Source: Pseudisothecium myosuroides (taxonomy: Eukaryota; Streptophyta; Bryopsida; Hypnales; Lembophyllaceae). Taken from it: a DNA stretch of 64,000 nt. Below, piece after piece: positions 25,060-38,339 of the stretch (positions within the stretch are counted from its first letter, which is position 1; each line of letters begins with the position of its first letter). The stretch spans positions 26,205,288 to 26,269,287 of the forward strand of contig OX637288.1 of assembly GCA_951799445.1 (NCBI GenBank), in the 5' to 3' direction. A program made the translations under genes and the position numbers. Below the pieces are notes generated by a model. That model was given only the letters and a program-made list of their open reading frames with translations, was not told the DNA's origin and made no database searches.

Positions 25060-25792
25060 ACACCCAACAATACTTCATCAATAGCTAAGTGGACAAGTGG
25101 AGGCTCAATGTGATGAGTAGGGTGAATGAAGGAAAGGTAGTGGGCATGAAGGCTACTGAATGTTATGGGATGGTTCTACTGAATTTGATTGAAACATGAC
25201 CAAGTAATTGCATTTCCTTCTTTATATTCCGTATTGACTTTCAGGCAGACCATAAAATTCGTAGAAATCTAGTGATATTTAGTCATAAAATAATTGATGG
25301 AATACATGCAAGAAACCTTCACAATTTATTGCAGTTCGCCCTTGGTACTCTCGAGAAAAAAAACACCTACCCATGCAAGCCCCATCGCAGGGGTTCTGGA
25401 ATCTATTCCTCTGGTACGTTAAATTTCGGAGACACTATCCCAGTCCTATTCCAAGGTGCCTACGTGTGAATTAAGTTCCGAGAAAGATGAGCTCGGCAGA
25501 GTTACAAACTATGCACCTTAAGAAACCCTCTTCAAACCTGCATGAGCGAAAGCAACTGTGGCTACATTTCTAAAGGGCCTACCTTCCTCCCGGTGGATAC
25601 GAAACACAACTGGACGCAGAAACTGAGCACCACATCACAGCTTTTGACTAGGCAGCTCTAGCGAATCCTGCTTCTTAATCGACACAATCTCCCAGTTCGA
25701 AATAACGTCAGATTTCCTCCGGTCTATATGTCAGCTAATCGACTGCTGCAAAGAAAGGGATGCAATCGGAGCACTTGATACACTACTCTACA
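25060..25792. other. Intergenic DNA and PTAC16 3' untranslated region
   Basis: No coding region is supported. The part next to 25793 is probably the 3' untranslated region of the minus-strand PTAC16 gene. Confidence 0.5.
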
Positions 25793-28253
25793 TCAGTCAT
25801 CGTCTACAAAAATTGTTTCCTGTTGCTTGAAAAGACCACCGAAAAAACTCTGCGGTGACTTCTCGGATTCCCCCGCAGCAGCGCTCACACCTGCCAGTTC
25901 TTTGTCTTTCTTCTCACCACCCTTGGCAGGGTTTAGCTTTGCGAAAGTCTTCGTGAAAGAGTCGATACCGAGCTCTTTAGCTTTGCTCGCCAGACCATCC
26001 ACCGAAGCAGCCGCCGCCTCTGCTTTCGCCTGTGCCTTCGCAGCCAGAGCAGAAGCTCTCGACTCCTCGGCTGCTAGTTTTTTCGCTTCTGAGTCTAGTT
26101 GGGCTGCAAGCTGCGCTGCTCTACGTGCCTCTTCCGTCGCTTCCCTTGCTTCAGCTTCTGCAGCCTCCCGGGCTGCCTTCTCCTGTGCTTCCTTCTCAGC
26201 TTCGGCCCGCTCGGCTCGTAAAACTGCTCTTCTCCCGTCCGTCGGAATCACACTGAGCACCAGAAAGAGCATAGAAGCAAAAGAAGTAGCTGGTCATTCT
26301 TCTATATGATCTTGAGGCTCGAGAGTACAACATGCAAGATTCAAGGATCGATACTACATGAGCTTGCTATCTGACAGTGACTTCACTCGAGCTACACCAC
26401 GCTTGGAAACAATTCATACACAATAACAAATGTTTCAAGCGATGGTCTGTAAAGTAGAACTGGGAAGGGAGAGGATTTATAAATTTTAAAAGCAGACGAA
26501 CAAACCTCAAGGATTCTTCGAGTGGCCTTGCAGTGGCATTAGGATCTGACGCCAGTGTCACAACCTGCAGTAACACTTACTGAGAAGAAGAGCATACATC
26601 CTCTCTCACTAAATTAACTATTTGAACAACGAAATCCAGCTACTTATTTGACTACCATATTAAAACATACTACAAACTCAGTGATTCCTGCGTTCATCAG
26701 CACGATAGCCCTGCAGAAAATCATGTCCTAAAATGCCTCCAATAAATTGATAACCAAACAGAGACATCAGAATAATGCCAAAATAAAACAAAAGTGTAAC
26801 CTTGTTTTCAGATGCGGTTGTATTTGACAACGCAGCAGCGACCACAGTGGCAACTTGGACTTTAGAGACCTGGGCCAATCCGAGCAGATTCTCAGACTCC
26901 ATGGATGTTAAAATTGAAGATACCGAAACAGCAATATCCGAACTTAGTTGCAATATTTGCTACCATTAAGAGATTTCAGAAAACTAATGGAATCGTACTT
27001 GAATGACGATGAGATTTTTCATAGGAAGACTAGATTATTCACCTTTCCACTTGCGTCAGAAACTCCCTCTGAACCAACCACAAGATTGGAGGTGCTTGGA
27101 GAATAATCATCCACTCCCTCCGTCGCAGGCGCTCGAATAAAAGTATAGTTCAAATCAGTCTCAGCGAGACTATCCAGAAGATCCGTTTCATTCTTCCGAC
27201 CTCCAATCCCGCTGCTAAACAGAAGACTAAAAAACGACGAGATCCCTGCTAAAGGTCCATCTGCAATTCTTCCGGTACCTGGCTCATAAACCGCCACAAC
27301 ATGGTTCACATTGGCCACCTGCGCTGCTTCCAGCACTCGCAGCGCATCATCGACGGACACCTGCCCCCGGGGACCATCTTCAACTGGTCCCACGGTCACC
27401 ACCACCTTGGAGGCATTCCCGATGGCCTTGGCCACCGAATCCACGTTCTTGAAATCGAACTCCACCGCATTCAGTCGCTTGGCTTCCTCCCTCGTGATAA
27501 CCTGCATCGAAAGATTGAGGAATGTGAGAAAATCTATCGCTGACTACAGAAATGCAGAATATTTCCAATTCCAGGGGTTGTCAGGGCAGAAAAGGTTTTC
27601 AAGGATCTAACCCCGTACTGGGTGGCAAATTCTGCGAGCTGTTGCGCGAAGAACAGATCCCGAACCCCTCCTCGTATGTTGAACCCGGCATTCAGGAGCT
27701 GTTGGGATATTCGCGCTCCAATTTGTCCCGTAGCACCCGCCACAAACACAGTTCTCGGGTCATTCCGGCGTCCTCTTCCGAATGACAATGCATCCAAGGC
27801 CGTGTTTTCTTTTTTCACCAAGGCTGCGCCTGCCACTCCATTACCGGAGTCTCGCTTTGCACCAAATTTCCGTCGCTGAGTGCCGCCGAAGAACCCAGGC
27901 TTCTCGTCCTCTTCTTCAACTTCCTCCTTCGCTGCTTTCTTCCCCCATCCGCCAAGACCTCTCAAGAACTGCGTTCCAGGCGGAGGAGCATCCTCGTCGT
28001 CGTCGTCTTCCTCCTCATCCTTCCGCCCTCCGAGCTTAAAGAACTGCGACCCTTTGGCCGCTCTCACAATCGACTTCGACCGCTGCTGTTCCACACTGCC
28101 ATTCTGACCTCCAGCTCCCAAACTCTTCCGCAGCGGCTGCGCTCCCTTCCCGAGCGCCACTCTCCGGCCCGAGGTTGACGCAGCTTTAGCGTCCGCTCCC
28201 AAGCACACGGCCGACGCCGTCGTCGCCACGACTACATGTGGCCGCGTCGCCAT
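25793..28253 (-). CDS. PTAC16: Plastid transcriptionally active chromosome protein PTAC16
   Basis: A thylakoid/nucleoid-associated protein of the plastid transcription machinery. Exons, high to low: 28253-27612, 27501-27043, 26869-26801, 26564-26506 and 26252-25793, together 1689 nt (562 aa) with matching phases. The start is the ATG at 28253. Residues 1-70 look like a chloroplast transit peptide (Ala/Ser/Arg-rich). An acidic run lies at about 79-90. The Rossmann motif TVFVAGATGQIG is at about 168-179, typical of atypical short-chain dehydrogenase folds. RLNAVEFDF, AIGNASKVVVTVG and NVNHVVAVY follow. The tail is an Ala/Glu-rich helix (about 415-500) ending GGLFKQQETIFVDDD, the PTAC16 signature end. 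TIC62 was considered because it shares the fold, but this order and C-terminus fit PTAC16. Enzyme activity is not established for the family. Confidence 0.93.
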
Positions 28254-28854
28254 TGCACCTGCCAACTCGCACTCCCTCCAATTCCAAAAACCTCACGCTT
28301 CTACACCATGCCTCCCCTCACACACAATGAGCGAGGACAAAGCTCAATCAAAAAGAGATCAGGTTCCTCGTACAAAACAGAGAGCAAGTTCTTCCTCCGA
28401 ATGCTGCAGTTCGAAAAAATTAGATGAATCGAAGCAGCAAGTGAAGGCGCTTCCGATGCGAATTAAGACAAAGGGGGCGATGAGATGGTCGAGACAGACG
28501 AAGCAAAGTGCAGGTTTGTCACACGAGGTGTGACCGTGCCAGGAATGGCCATGGCGGAGGCCGAGGGCCAACGATCGGCAGCGCAGGCGATGGGCGGAAA
28601 TCTGCGTGTGATTGGGCCGGGGCAACTGCTTCATCCACTTCAGGATCGCCGTCTCCCTCCCATTGGATGTCTTTTTTTATTTTTTATTTTAATACAAAAT
28701 TTAAGAAATAAAAGACAGGAGAATAAGTTAACTGAGAATAGAAAGCTCCCGTTCCCACGGCGTACTGTAACGACCAAACACGGCAAACAGGCGATGTGTG
28801 AGCCGGAGCTGATCGAAATAAGAGTTATTTTTTTGCGCAAATCAACAAAAGGTT

Positions 28855-29965
28855 ACGATTCCTTTCTTCCGAGCGAAACCATTACGCAATTTCATTCGAT
28901 ATCGAGCGTGGACACGCTCTCAGCTGGAATCTCAGCTACTGGGAGCAAACCTTTGCTTGTGAGCTTGTCAGTAGAATTGGAGAGCCTGTGATCTCCTCCT
29001 TTGGGTTGTGATCATTTATACGGAAGCATACGGAGTGGAGTGCTGTGAACGATCGGGAGCCGAGAAGGAAAATTTGAAAACGCAGCCACGCCATCCTGGG
29101 AAAGGAGTCTCGATGCATCTCCACAGAATGTCTAAGAAGGTTAGCCGCGATCTTGATAATTCCTTCGATGGCCATGGAACTCAGTCGTGGAGCGAGTGTA
29201 ACCACGGTCCACGGCAAGTATTCGGCGGTTTGAGGGACGAAGCCGCAGTGCCCGAATTCTTCCTGGGTAAGAGAAAGAGGCGATCAAAGCACAGCCGGCG
29301 AGATTACGAACTGAGAGTGGGGATGTAGGTGTTAAAACAGCAGGAGCTTGTATTGCGAGGTGGAAATTTGCCAGAGCTTGTACTCTACGATCACAGTGCA
29401 ACGACATGGCATGTTAAATCTCGGCCCAAATTTCTTGAGATAGACGATATTCCCAGCACTACTGTGTCCATGGAGACCTCTCTGTTTCGCAATTCCCTCT
29501 GTGTGACCGCATTTCGCAATCCAGAATGACAATCTCTACGGAGAACACACTCTTAGTAGCTAGAGAAGGCCCCATTTAGCCTCGACTCAGCAACTGAGCT
29601 GCATTCTATCCCCAAGAACGTCTATGTGCAATTAGCGAATTCATTACTTCAGAAGTATTTCGTAGGAGCACTCCGTCGTCAATCGAAGAAGGAAATGAAG
29701 CTACAGCGACGCTCCCAGTGCGGTGGTCAGAGAAACACTTAAGCCAGCATCCAGCAACGAAGACCCCCTTCATCCACCAAGCTCCATTCTCGCACGTCGA
29801 ACTACCAGAACCAAAGATTAAGCGAATGAAACGAGACAGCAAATCCAAATTATCGTGCAAGCGATGGTGAGAGGGCGCTCCACCATAGCAATCTTAGTCA
29901 CATGAAGAAGCGCAATTTCCACCTCTTGGCGATGGCGCAAACCCTAACGCGCGGAAACGGTTGAG
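28855..29965 (+). pseudogene. Duplicated, broken 5' end of the RecQ gene
   Basis: Similar over its length to about 15770-16945, that is the leader and the first third of exon 1 of the RecQ gene. Shared landmarks include gagaaggaaaatttgaaaac, the peptide SWSECN.GP.QVFGGLRDE.AVP, tagacgat.ttcccag, actcccag-type 'gcgctcccagtgcgg' and gaagcgcaatt..cacc.cttggcgat. The start codon is lost: ATG of caccatggaagc reads ACG here (ttatacggaagc). Indels and stops then destroy the frame, and the helicase domain is absent. Both copies have the same orientation, 13 kb apart. The copied segment has no intron in the parent gene, so retroposition cannot be told from DNA-level duplication, although inclusion of leader sequence is compatible with either. 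Confidence 0.9.
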
Positions 29966-32669
29966 CTCTGGGGCCGTGCCCTTCGAGTTATGTTTTTCTT
30001 GCGAGTGATTCTACGCTGTCGGGGTTCTTCTACCCTGGAAGAAGAGATAGATAGATAGAAACTCCGAAGAAGGCCGGCGTGAATAGAGTTCTGTTCGTCA
30101 TGACATGCCAATGTCCACCGGAGCAAGGGCCATTGATGCAAAACTACTCTTCCCTTTCGAGAATAGACACTTAAGTAAAAAGTAATCAGTGAAAAGTAAC
30201 CAAGATTAATAGTATCTGGATGAAAATGGAATATAAGTGTATTGTGCAGTGACCCTTTTTTTTTTTTTTAAATAATTTTTAAATTAATTTTTATTCTGGA
30301 GGGAGTGGTTGGTTATTTTCTATCTTTCTTTTGTGTAGGATGATTGAACCAGCATATTGTATGGCAATGGTGTTGATTGCTTTAAAAGTGTGTTTCAAAG
30401 TAGTTTTGGGTAATTTGAGTTTAGTTTCAAGGATTTTCATTGAAGGAATATGTGTTGTTCCTCTAGCTCCTGTTGTAATGACAATGAGTGGGTCTACATT
30501 CCAACCTTGGGCCATGATGCTATTTATTAATGATTGGTATTTTTGAACCCTGGAAGGACTCTTAGGAGGCTAGGACTGAAAGTGTGGTCAAACATGATCT
30601 CTCCTTACTAATAAATGAATGAATTTTAGACGGGCTAAAATCTCACAACTATAGATTTTGTTAATTGATTTTGTAGTTCACAATGTTGAATTTAACCCTT
30701 GAAAGGCCCTTGGGTTCCTTCTATACTACCTGTAATTTGCCTTATAAAACTTTCACTTGTAGTTTAATATAAAAATTGTGATACATTATTACTTACGTAC
30801 TATTATGATCATTAATTTACTTTGTATTATGATCAATAATTTACTTTGTACTGAAAAATATTTGGTCAATGTTTTCCTGATGGAATACCACCAAATTCAT
30901 AGTATACTATATGGCTGCAAAGGGCTTTCAGGGCTTCCAAGGTTGAAATAACCTTTTTTTTAAATTGCAATTTTGAAGTTGACAATTTTTTATGCCTTTT
31001 CTAAAAGTAGGGTGGCAAAAGAAATTTGATTTATACAATGATGTATTAATCTATAATATACACTTACAGTGAAATTATCATTTTTTTGAATTTATAATGT
31101 ATAATTTAATAAAGAGTTTTTGAGAGTTTTTCTTCATTTTTTTCAAAATTTCATAATAAATTGATAATATTACTAAAGTATTAAAAAGTATACAAAATGT
31201 AGAAGAAAAGTGATTGCATTTGCATCTCCATAAAAATGAAAATCTCATTCATATTTAGATGGCAAAATAAAATGTATAAAATAGAGGACTTTGCCTATGA
31301 AGTTACAACCTGTTACTTTTTGCAACACCCTAAAGAATAATATTCATACAAGCCTTCTATGATTAGAGAGAATTTTTTTTCTATGAGTGGCAATAGTTGC
31401 CAAAATCTACCTCTATTTTAGGTCATTAGTTTTGTGACATCTTCCATGTCCTTCAAAAGGCAAGATTTCAAATTTGACTTCAAAATTTTCAAATTTTCAA
31501 ATTTATGGAAAATAATTTGTTTTTGCTTTTTCCTAGAGGTAGAGCTCCAAATTTTTGCTCTAAGAAGAAAGCTAGTTGGCCTTCTAAATTTACACCTATA
31601 ATCAATTGTACTCCAACTGCAACACCTACATATAGATCCAAAAATGTAATTAAAAAATAACCTCGATATATATTGATTATACAAGATATAAACAAACAAA
31701 ATATGAGAGTCTACAAGAGAATTAGTGTTGATGTTTGATGCGCCTAGCTAGAGACAATATTTTAAATAATTCATAATTTATTCATAGGGGGTCTAAATAA
31801 TGAATGCTAGAGTGCATTCGGTAGCAGTTAGGTAGGTTGCCTTCCCTTCAATGGAATGATGTGAAATATTCCACATCATTTCATCCCTTACATGATATGA
31901 TGTGGAATCTTCTACACCAAATCAATAGCTACAAAGATAGGGGTCAATAGGGGTCAGATTACTAATTCTTAACTTGATGTGATTTATTTCAAGTGATTGG
32001 AGAATACTATTGTTGTACTGGTATTCATCACTATCTCCCTCAAATTAAAAGTTGTTGATCAACATATTAAAGCAATTCCTCAATATGACAATCATATACA
32101 TTTAAAATTGACTTGCCTCAAAATCTGGAATGGTAACAATGTCATATTGTCAAGTCACTAGGTCTTGAGATTTGGATGAATTATTTGGATGATTCCTAAA
32201 GAGAGGAAAAGGTAGCCTTTCTTTAGACTATTAAATGTTATGTTAGAATCCTCTTTCAGTTGACAATTAGTTTCAATAAAAATAATTTATATTTGATAAT
32301 AGTAACCATGCTCAGTTGGAATTAGTGACAATTATAGATGCGCATACCCCCATCCAAGAGGATGGTATCACTCAGTTACCAATCGAAGACGAATGAGAGT
32401 CGCTTACCTTCAATCATTCATCCATCCCATTCAAGTTTGAGTGTGTTTCTCGAACTAGGGTTTCTCGCTTCCCGGATGCTAGTCCTGTCGACTCCGCGAT
32501 CCGCAAAATTGCAGAAGCCTCTGTCCGAAATTTCTGTTCCTTACGTCTCTTCGTTGCGATTTCCCTCTTCATTTCACCTCTTTTTTGCTGTGAATTTCGG
32601 GATTATCTCCGAGTTATATTTGCTTACCAATCGACGGAGCTAGACTGAGGTTTGGCGCAACTGGTCGCA
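29966..32669. other. AT-rich intergenic DNA and ARP4 leader
   Basis: No gene is supported. It contains long A/T runs and a near-palindrome of about 30 bp at 31853-31882 (ggaatgatgtgaaatattcc then acatcatttc). From about 32400 the composition shifts and this is probably the ARP4 5' untranslated region. Confidence 0.5.
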
Positions 32670-35600
32670 ATGTACGGTGGTGGTGAGTATTTTCCTACGC
32701 CATTTTCTCGGAATATTTTTGCTTCAATACTGACTTTCAATCGAAGGTGATTAATGTCGCTTGAAAGCAATCAATGGGACAGGCATTGGACTGTTTGATG
32801 TTCGTTCGGTCTGTGCCATTGATGACTGTGACCGACTTGGCATGACGATCACTTGACCTCACTTAACCTCCGCTGCAAGATGTGCTTATCAGAGGTATCA
32901 GGAATAGGAGACATCTAGGGATGCTGTGTATACTGCAGGGAGGATTCCCGATTCTACATTCTAACCCCTCGTTCTTAGTTTCGGAGCTGGAACTAACTCT
33001 CATTACACCAAACCAAAAGAATCAATATATCCTGGTCCGCGAAATTTGTGCAGAATCGGATTAGTTTGAAGGTGTCATCTTCAATTGCAGATTAGATGCA
33101 AGTGATGTCTTGGATATAGGTGTAGGACTGTAGTGATCAGTGGCCATGGCTGGGATCGAATTCCAATTTGAATTTATTCTCTATATCATTACGGATGCCT
33201 AATTTTGGTTCGAAAAGAACTGTCTAGACGGCTATCTATAATTTGTGTGAGGGAACGCGATTGCATCCCTTTCCTAAGCAGTGAATGCATAGAGCTTCTA
33301 AAATGTGAGACTCCCATGAAGAGCTTGCAATTTTACGTTCCAGACTCATGAATTGATTATCGTATTGGTTCGTTTTGTTGTGCTTGGGGTATGAATTTAA
33401 TATTAATCCAATGCAGCACGGAGTTTCTGAAGTGATTTGTGATACTGCTTGTTTAGACGAGGTATCGGCGATAGTGTTGGACCTTGGTTCACACTCCGTC
33501 AAGGCTGGTTATGCAGGTGAAGATCAACCCAAGTCTGTATTTCCATCGGTAAGTCTTAATTGCATTCTCATGATTTAGGAGGTGTAACTAATTTGGAAAG
33601 TGGAAAATATATGGAATCTCCATATGCGCTGATGTGAGATATTGATGGCGAAATTTAGTTCTAGTTAAACTTGTAAATTGCGTTTGGACAATTTAACAGC
33701 ACGACTTTAGAATGAATTTGCCAACTTGTAGTATGAGACAGCCTATTAATGCCTATGTTTTCCGCTCTAGGTTGTGGGATCGGTAGAGACCCCAGGAATA
33801 GCGGTCGATGGAGGGGGGGACACAGTGATGGAAGCCAAGAAGCCTGGAGAAGCCGAAATGGCCAAAGCAAAGAAACTGTATGCGGGTGTGCAAGGTCTTG
33901 GCTACCGCAGAGATCACATGGAGGTAAATGCCTCACAGCTTCCCTAATTTTGCAACTTCTGCAGGTCTTTATTAATCTGTAAAATCTGAGACTAATGCAG
34001 TATGGTCGGGATTGCTCTTGAAAATCTTTGTGCAGTAATGTGGCAAGACTGTGAATTGCGTCCTTGCTATGTCGTTGTTTATGGCTTGCTGTAGTTGTAT
34101 GTTGCCCAGGGTGTCTTCTTTGATTGTTAGCCGTATGAAGCAGTTCATTATGACCCTTAAAGAAGTTCTAAACTGTATCCTATTCAAGATTTTCTTATTT
34201 GGGTACTGCAGGTTGTACCAGCTATGAAGGATGGCCTTGTTGCTGACTGGGATGTTGTGGAGAGTCTTTGGGATCATGCTCTGAGGTATTCTTGCGATTC
34301 TCGACTTTCACGAGTTGACTGCACGTGTTTTACTTCCTTCTTCATTGCAAAATCTACGTTGAATTTTTTGGGTTTCTCGTTTGCTCTCTCCTTGACCTGA
34401 GACTCTTCTCTGCTTCCGCTTGTTATTTTCCTAATTGTTCAAAGTCGTATCAGCCTGTTTTGTTAGCTACGAGTTCAGATTGTCCATTTCTCTTAGTACT
34501 GCTTATACGCAAACAATCATGGGCCATGTATCCTTGCCTATAATTTTGAGACTGGTCCCTGTGCTGAACAGAGATCGTCTATTGATAGACCCTAAAGAGC
34601 ACCCAATGCTCCTTGCAGAACCCTCCTTCAACACTCAACAACATCGTGAAAAGTGAGTTTCCCCAATCTTCTCATCTGATTGTAGCGTACCTTCTAGTTC
34701 AGAGATGTGTACTTTTTAAAAACTAGAATGACTCAGATTATACCATGTTTTAGTATCTGGTTGAGCTCATCCGCCTCTTCTATTTTGCCGATTCTGTTCA
34801 AGCATGAAGTATGTAATTTTCATCCGTAGACATTATTCTGACCTCTGTTGCAGAATGGTTGAGCTTATGTTTGAGAAGTACGACGTACCCGCTCTATTTC
34901 TGGCCAAAAATGCGGTATGCAATTTCTGTCATGATATGTTTGTAAATTACCTTCTCATTCCTACTATAATATTTTATACTGTTTGCACAGTTTCTTAGTG
35001 TTCAGTTGAACAGAATTCTCCATATCAGGAGTAATTATTGTATTTGATTTCCAGTGTCTAGTTATCAATTCAGGCACATTCTTATTCACTGTTAACAATT
35101 TTGGATTATTCTGGAACTCCTTTTGTCCGCATTTGTAAGACGTTGGTGTGATGGTCTAGGTCTTGACATCCTTTGCATCGGGCCGAGCAACATCACTTGT
35201 TGTAGACTGGTTTGTTACCTCATCATGCTGTTGTGGTTTTTTCTAGTTCATCAGCTGCTATCCCTTGTCATCGCTCATACATTGAAGTTTATGTATTTCT
35301 ACCCTTTTGAATCATCGCTGAATAATTGTTAGGAATGCCATGTGGATCCTTTTGACGATTTTGTGCATGGTGATGACAGTGGGGGAGGCTCTACTACTGT
35401 GGCTGCAGTGCATGATGGCTATGTTCTTCAGAAGGTACTGCGAATCTTTCTTATTTGCTGTGGTCCGCTCAAATGGCATCGGTGGGGTCTGAGTTGATGT
35501 ACATTTCCATCACGAATGTCATCTCCTGAAAACATGGGCTCAAAGCACTTTGTATGCTGTCATGTTTTGAAAAAGTGACTCACGATATCGAAATTGATTC

Positions 35601-38339
35601 ATTAAGGAACGTGGGTGGACAGGCTACAGTAAGATCGGCAATTGGAGGGGAAGTTCTCACTGATTGCCTTCAACGAACGCTGGAATCCAAGGGCCTTAAA
35701 GTGAGTTACTAAATGCACATATGCCACCTTGCTGGAATTGAGCACTGATCTTTTTGATGGCCTAAGGTACTGAAGCATGTGGTTATATTCAAGTGTGAGT
35801 AATCGGCTATTCGTCCTTCAGTTGTCCTTTTGTGTTGATGCATTATAATTTGGAATCAAAGGACCTGCTTTAGTAATCGTGGTCCCGTGCATCAACTAGT
35901 TATCTCCAACAATTCTAGTTGCTTGCAGATCAGACCACGGTTCTCATTCAAGCGGAAGGAAATTCGCCAGGGGGAGTATGAGGTTTGTAACTGGTTACCA
36001 ACCTAAGTGATGGTGTAGATTACCAACATGAGTGATGGTGTAGATTAGAATGAATCGCCCCAGCCTTCTACCATTCGTTCTATAATTTTTCAGATCGTGT
36101 TGCCAAATTTAGCTGTTACCCTTACTACTGATTTACTGTTCTAGCAGTTGATACCCCTTGAAGTTCCAAACACCACGGAAAGCTATTACGCTTATTCGCA
36201 GAGAAATATTGTAGCTGATATTAAGGACACAGTCTGCCGCGTACCAGATTCTGCTTTCGATGGTGATCTTTCCTCATTCTGGCTCTTCCTGTTCAAGATT
36301 GCAAGCATTCTGGTCTTTTGAGGTTAACTTGCTGCTCGAGTCTTTGTTTTTTGTGCGAGGTGTAGCTAGCTTTGTTTATCTTGTTGCGATGAGTCTTGTG
36401 CTAGGCTTTGGAGAAGATTTATGCTGATTATCTTGAGGGGCGATTGACCTGCACAGATACTTCATATGCTAATATACCAACAACTCCCTATGAGCTTCCG
36501 GATGGCCAGTAAGTGTCCGTTTCAAATATTCCAGATCATGATGTGTACTTCTCGGTTTCACTTTCTGTAATCGCTTTTCTTCATTTGGATTCTGAAGTAT
36601 TCGTGCTTTGGATTGTACAGGATAATAGAAGTTGGAGCTGATCGTTTTAAGATCGCAGATATCTTGTTTAACCCCACTCTTATACAGGTTCTTCCCTAAT
36701 TTTTGGTTTCGTGTAATTTTTAAACCTTTTATTCTCTTAGCTTTGTGCTCTCAAGACACTAACTTAAAATTCATCGTGACTGTTGGGACAGACTATTCCT
36801 GGCATGGAGAAGTATGGCACTGAAGCTGGAGTACCATTTAATGGCCTCCCTCAAATGGTGAGATGGAGTTGTCATGGTTACCAACGAGTCATTTTAACGG
36901 GTTCATTGAATACACGGATGACATCTGCAACTGTGAACGCAGTAATGAGAGCCTGAGACTGTATACCTACAGTACAGTTGTAGTGCCCATCAATCATTGC
37001 TGTACTCCTAGAAGCTTTGCAGATACAGATACAGTCCTGAACAATTCGAAGATCAGCAGTGTCAGGTATTTTCTGTATTGTCGGAAAGTCTGATTGATTT
37101 AAACATTCTAATGGGCAGAGTTCTGGTGTGCGCAGGTAATTGAGAGCATCAATAAATGTGATGTTGATATAAGAAGAGAGTTATTCAACAGTGTGATGGT
37201 TCGTTCCCTCACTCCGGTGTCACCAACTGACAAAGTTCTTTATGTAACATTTTGTGATACAAATACTGTAGGCTTATGAAATAGTGTGTTGCTCAAGGTT
37301 TCTTTGACACTTTACGGTTTATCAGTAGTGATTGCTTTAATTATGTCATGAAACCATATTAATAATTTTTAATCTAACATATTAAGCATCTGTAGTCATT
37401 TTTCAGTAGTTCTATTGTTGGGAATGGATAGTAACAGTTTCTTACTGTTGTGAATCAGCTTGCTGGTGGAACGGCCGCCATGCAGCAAATGAAGGAGCGG
37501 CTAGAAAAGGATCTCATGGAAGTAAGCAACCGATCTGGAAACATTATTTTAATCAATTTTTGTATCTGTCATTTTATGGGAATCTTCCATTGTGCTCAAG
37601 CTTTAACGTGGTTCACGACTATGATGTTAAAAATTCCCTAATTAGTCCCAGCTTCATAATGTAGTCTGCTTATGTTGGTCCTGATAATGTGAGATTTTTC
37701 CTTGAGTACAGGAAGCACCGCAAGCTGCGCGCGTGAAAGTGTTGGCCAGCGGGAACGCGTTGGAGCGGCGATTCAGGTGGTTCCCACTGCCCTTGCGCAA
37801 CTTAGAGAAATCTTGTCCTATTCGGATTTTTCTCATGTTTTATTCTTGCTTCTCTTATTTAACCTGCATTACTGTTTTCCCTGTTTAACCTTTTACTTGA
37901 TGACTGGATTTCTGCAGTGTATGGATAGGTGGAAGTATTCTGGCTTCGTTGGGCTCTTTCCAACAAATGTGGTTCTCCAAAGCAGAGTAAGTACTAGTCC
38001 GCACTACACAGGAATGTTATATATTCTGGGTTTTCTGAATTGTTATACTTTCTCTATGTGGCTTGCTATATATTTATTGATCTGCGCTTGGACTTGGCTT
38101 GTTGGACCAAATTGATTGAGAAACTTTGCTTGTTTGATGATGTAGAGTGAGTCGTAGAGTTGGCTGCTCTAGGGTAGTCATCTTGGTTTTCCAGCTGCTT
38201 CTCGCCTCTTGTGATTTCTTATTTTGAGCAATATCGATACATGTGATGACAACTTTGTTATCTCGTTTTTGTTCATCTTTTTCTGGCAAACAGGTATGAA
38301 GAGCACGGTCCCACATATGTGCAGAGAAAATGCCCTTAG
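32670..38339 (+). CDS. ARP4: Nuclear actin-related protein 4
   Basis: Subunit of SWR1, INO80 and NuA4-type chromatin complexes in the nucleus. Coding exons: 32670-32682, 33457-33548, 33771-33923, 34212-34285, 34572-34652, 34854-34914, 35160-35209, 35380-35434, 35623-35700, 35929-35982, 36148-36262, 36457-36508, 36621-36687, 36792-36857, 37136-37198, 37459-37521, 37712-37776, 37918-37986 and 38294-38339. The sum is 1317 nt, 438 aa, close to plant ARP4 (about 440). The first exon encodes only MYGG plus one base, and a 774-bp intron follows. Actin-fold motifs are [15 protein letters not shown] (residues 13-27), [12 protein letters not shown] (about 172-183) and [15 protein letters not shown] (from about 359). 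The protein ends RKCP. The insert [17 protein letters not shown] and the segment [13 protein letters not shown] are typical of ARP4 rather than actin. The acceptor at 36148 could instead be three bases earlier. Confidence 0.95.

Noticed and set aside
25827..26309. A plus-strand frame of 160 codons rich in Ser/Ala
   Set aside because: It is the antisense of the Ala/Glu-rich PTAC16 tail.
32338..32643. A 101-codon frame just upstream of ARP4
   Set aside because: It sits where the 5' leader is expected, starts with ATG but shows no conserved content; kept as untranslated sequence.
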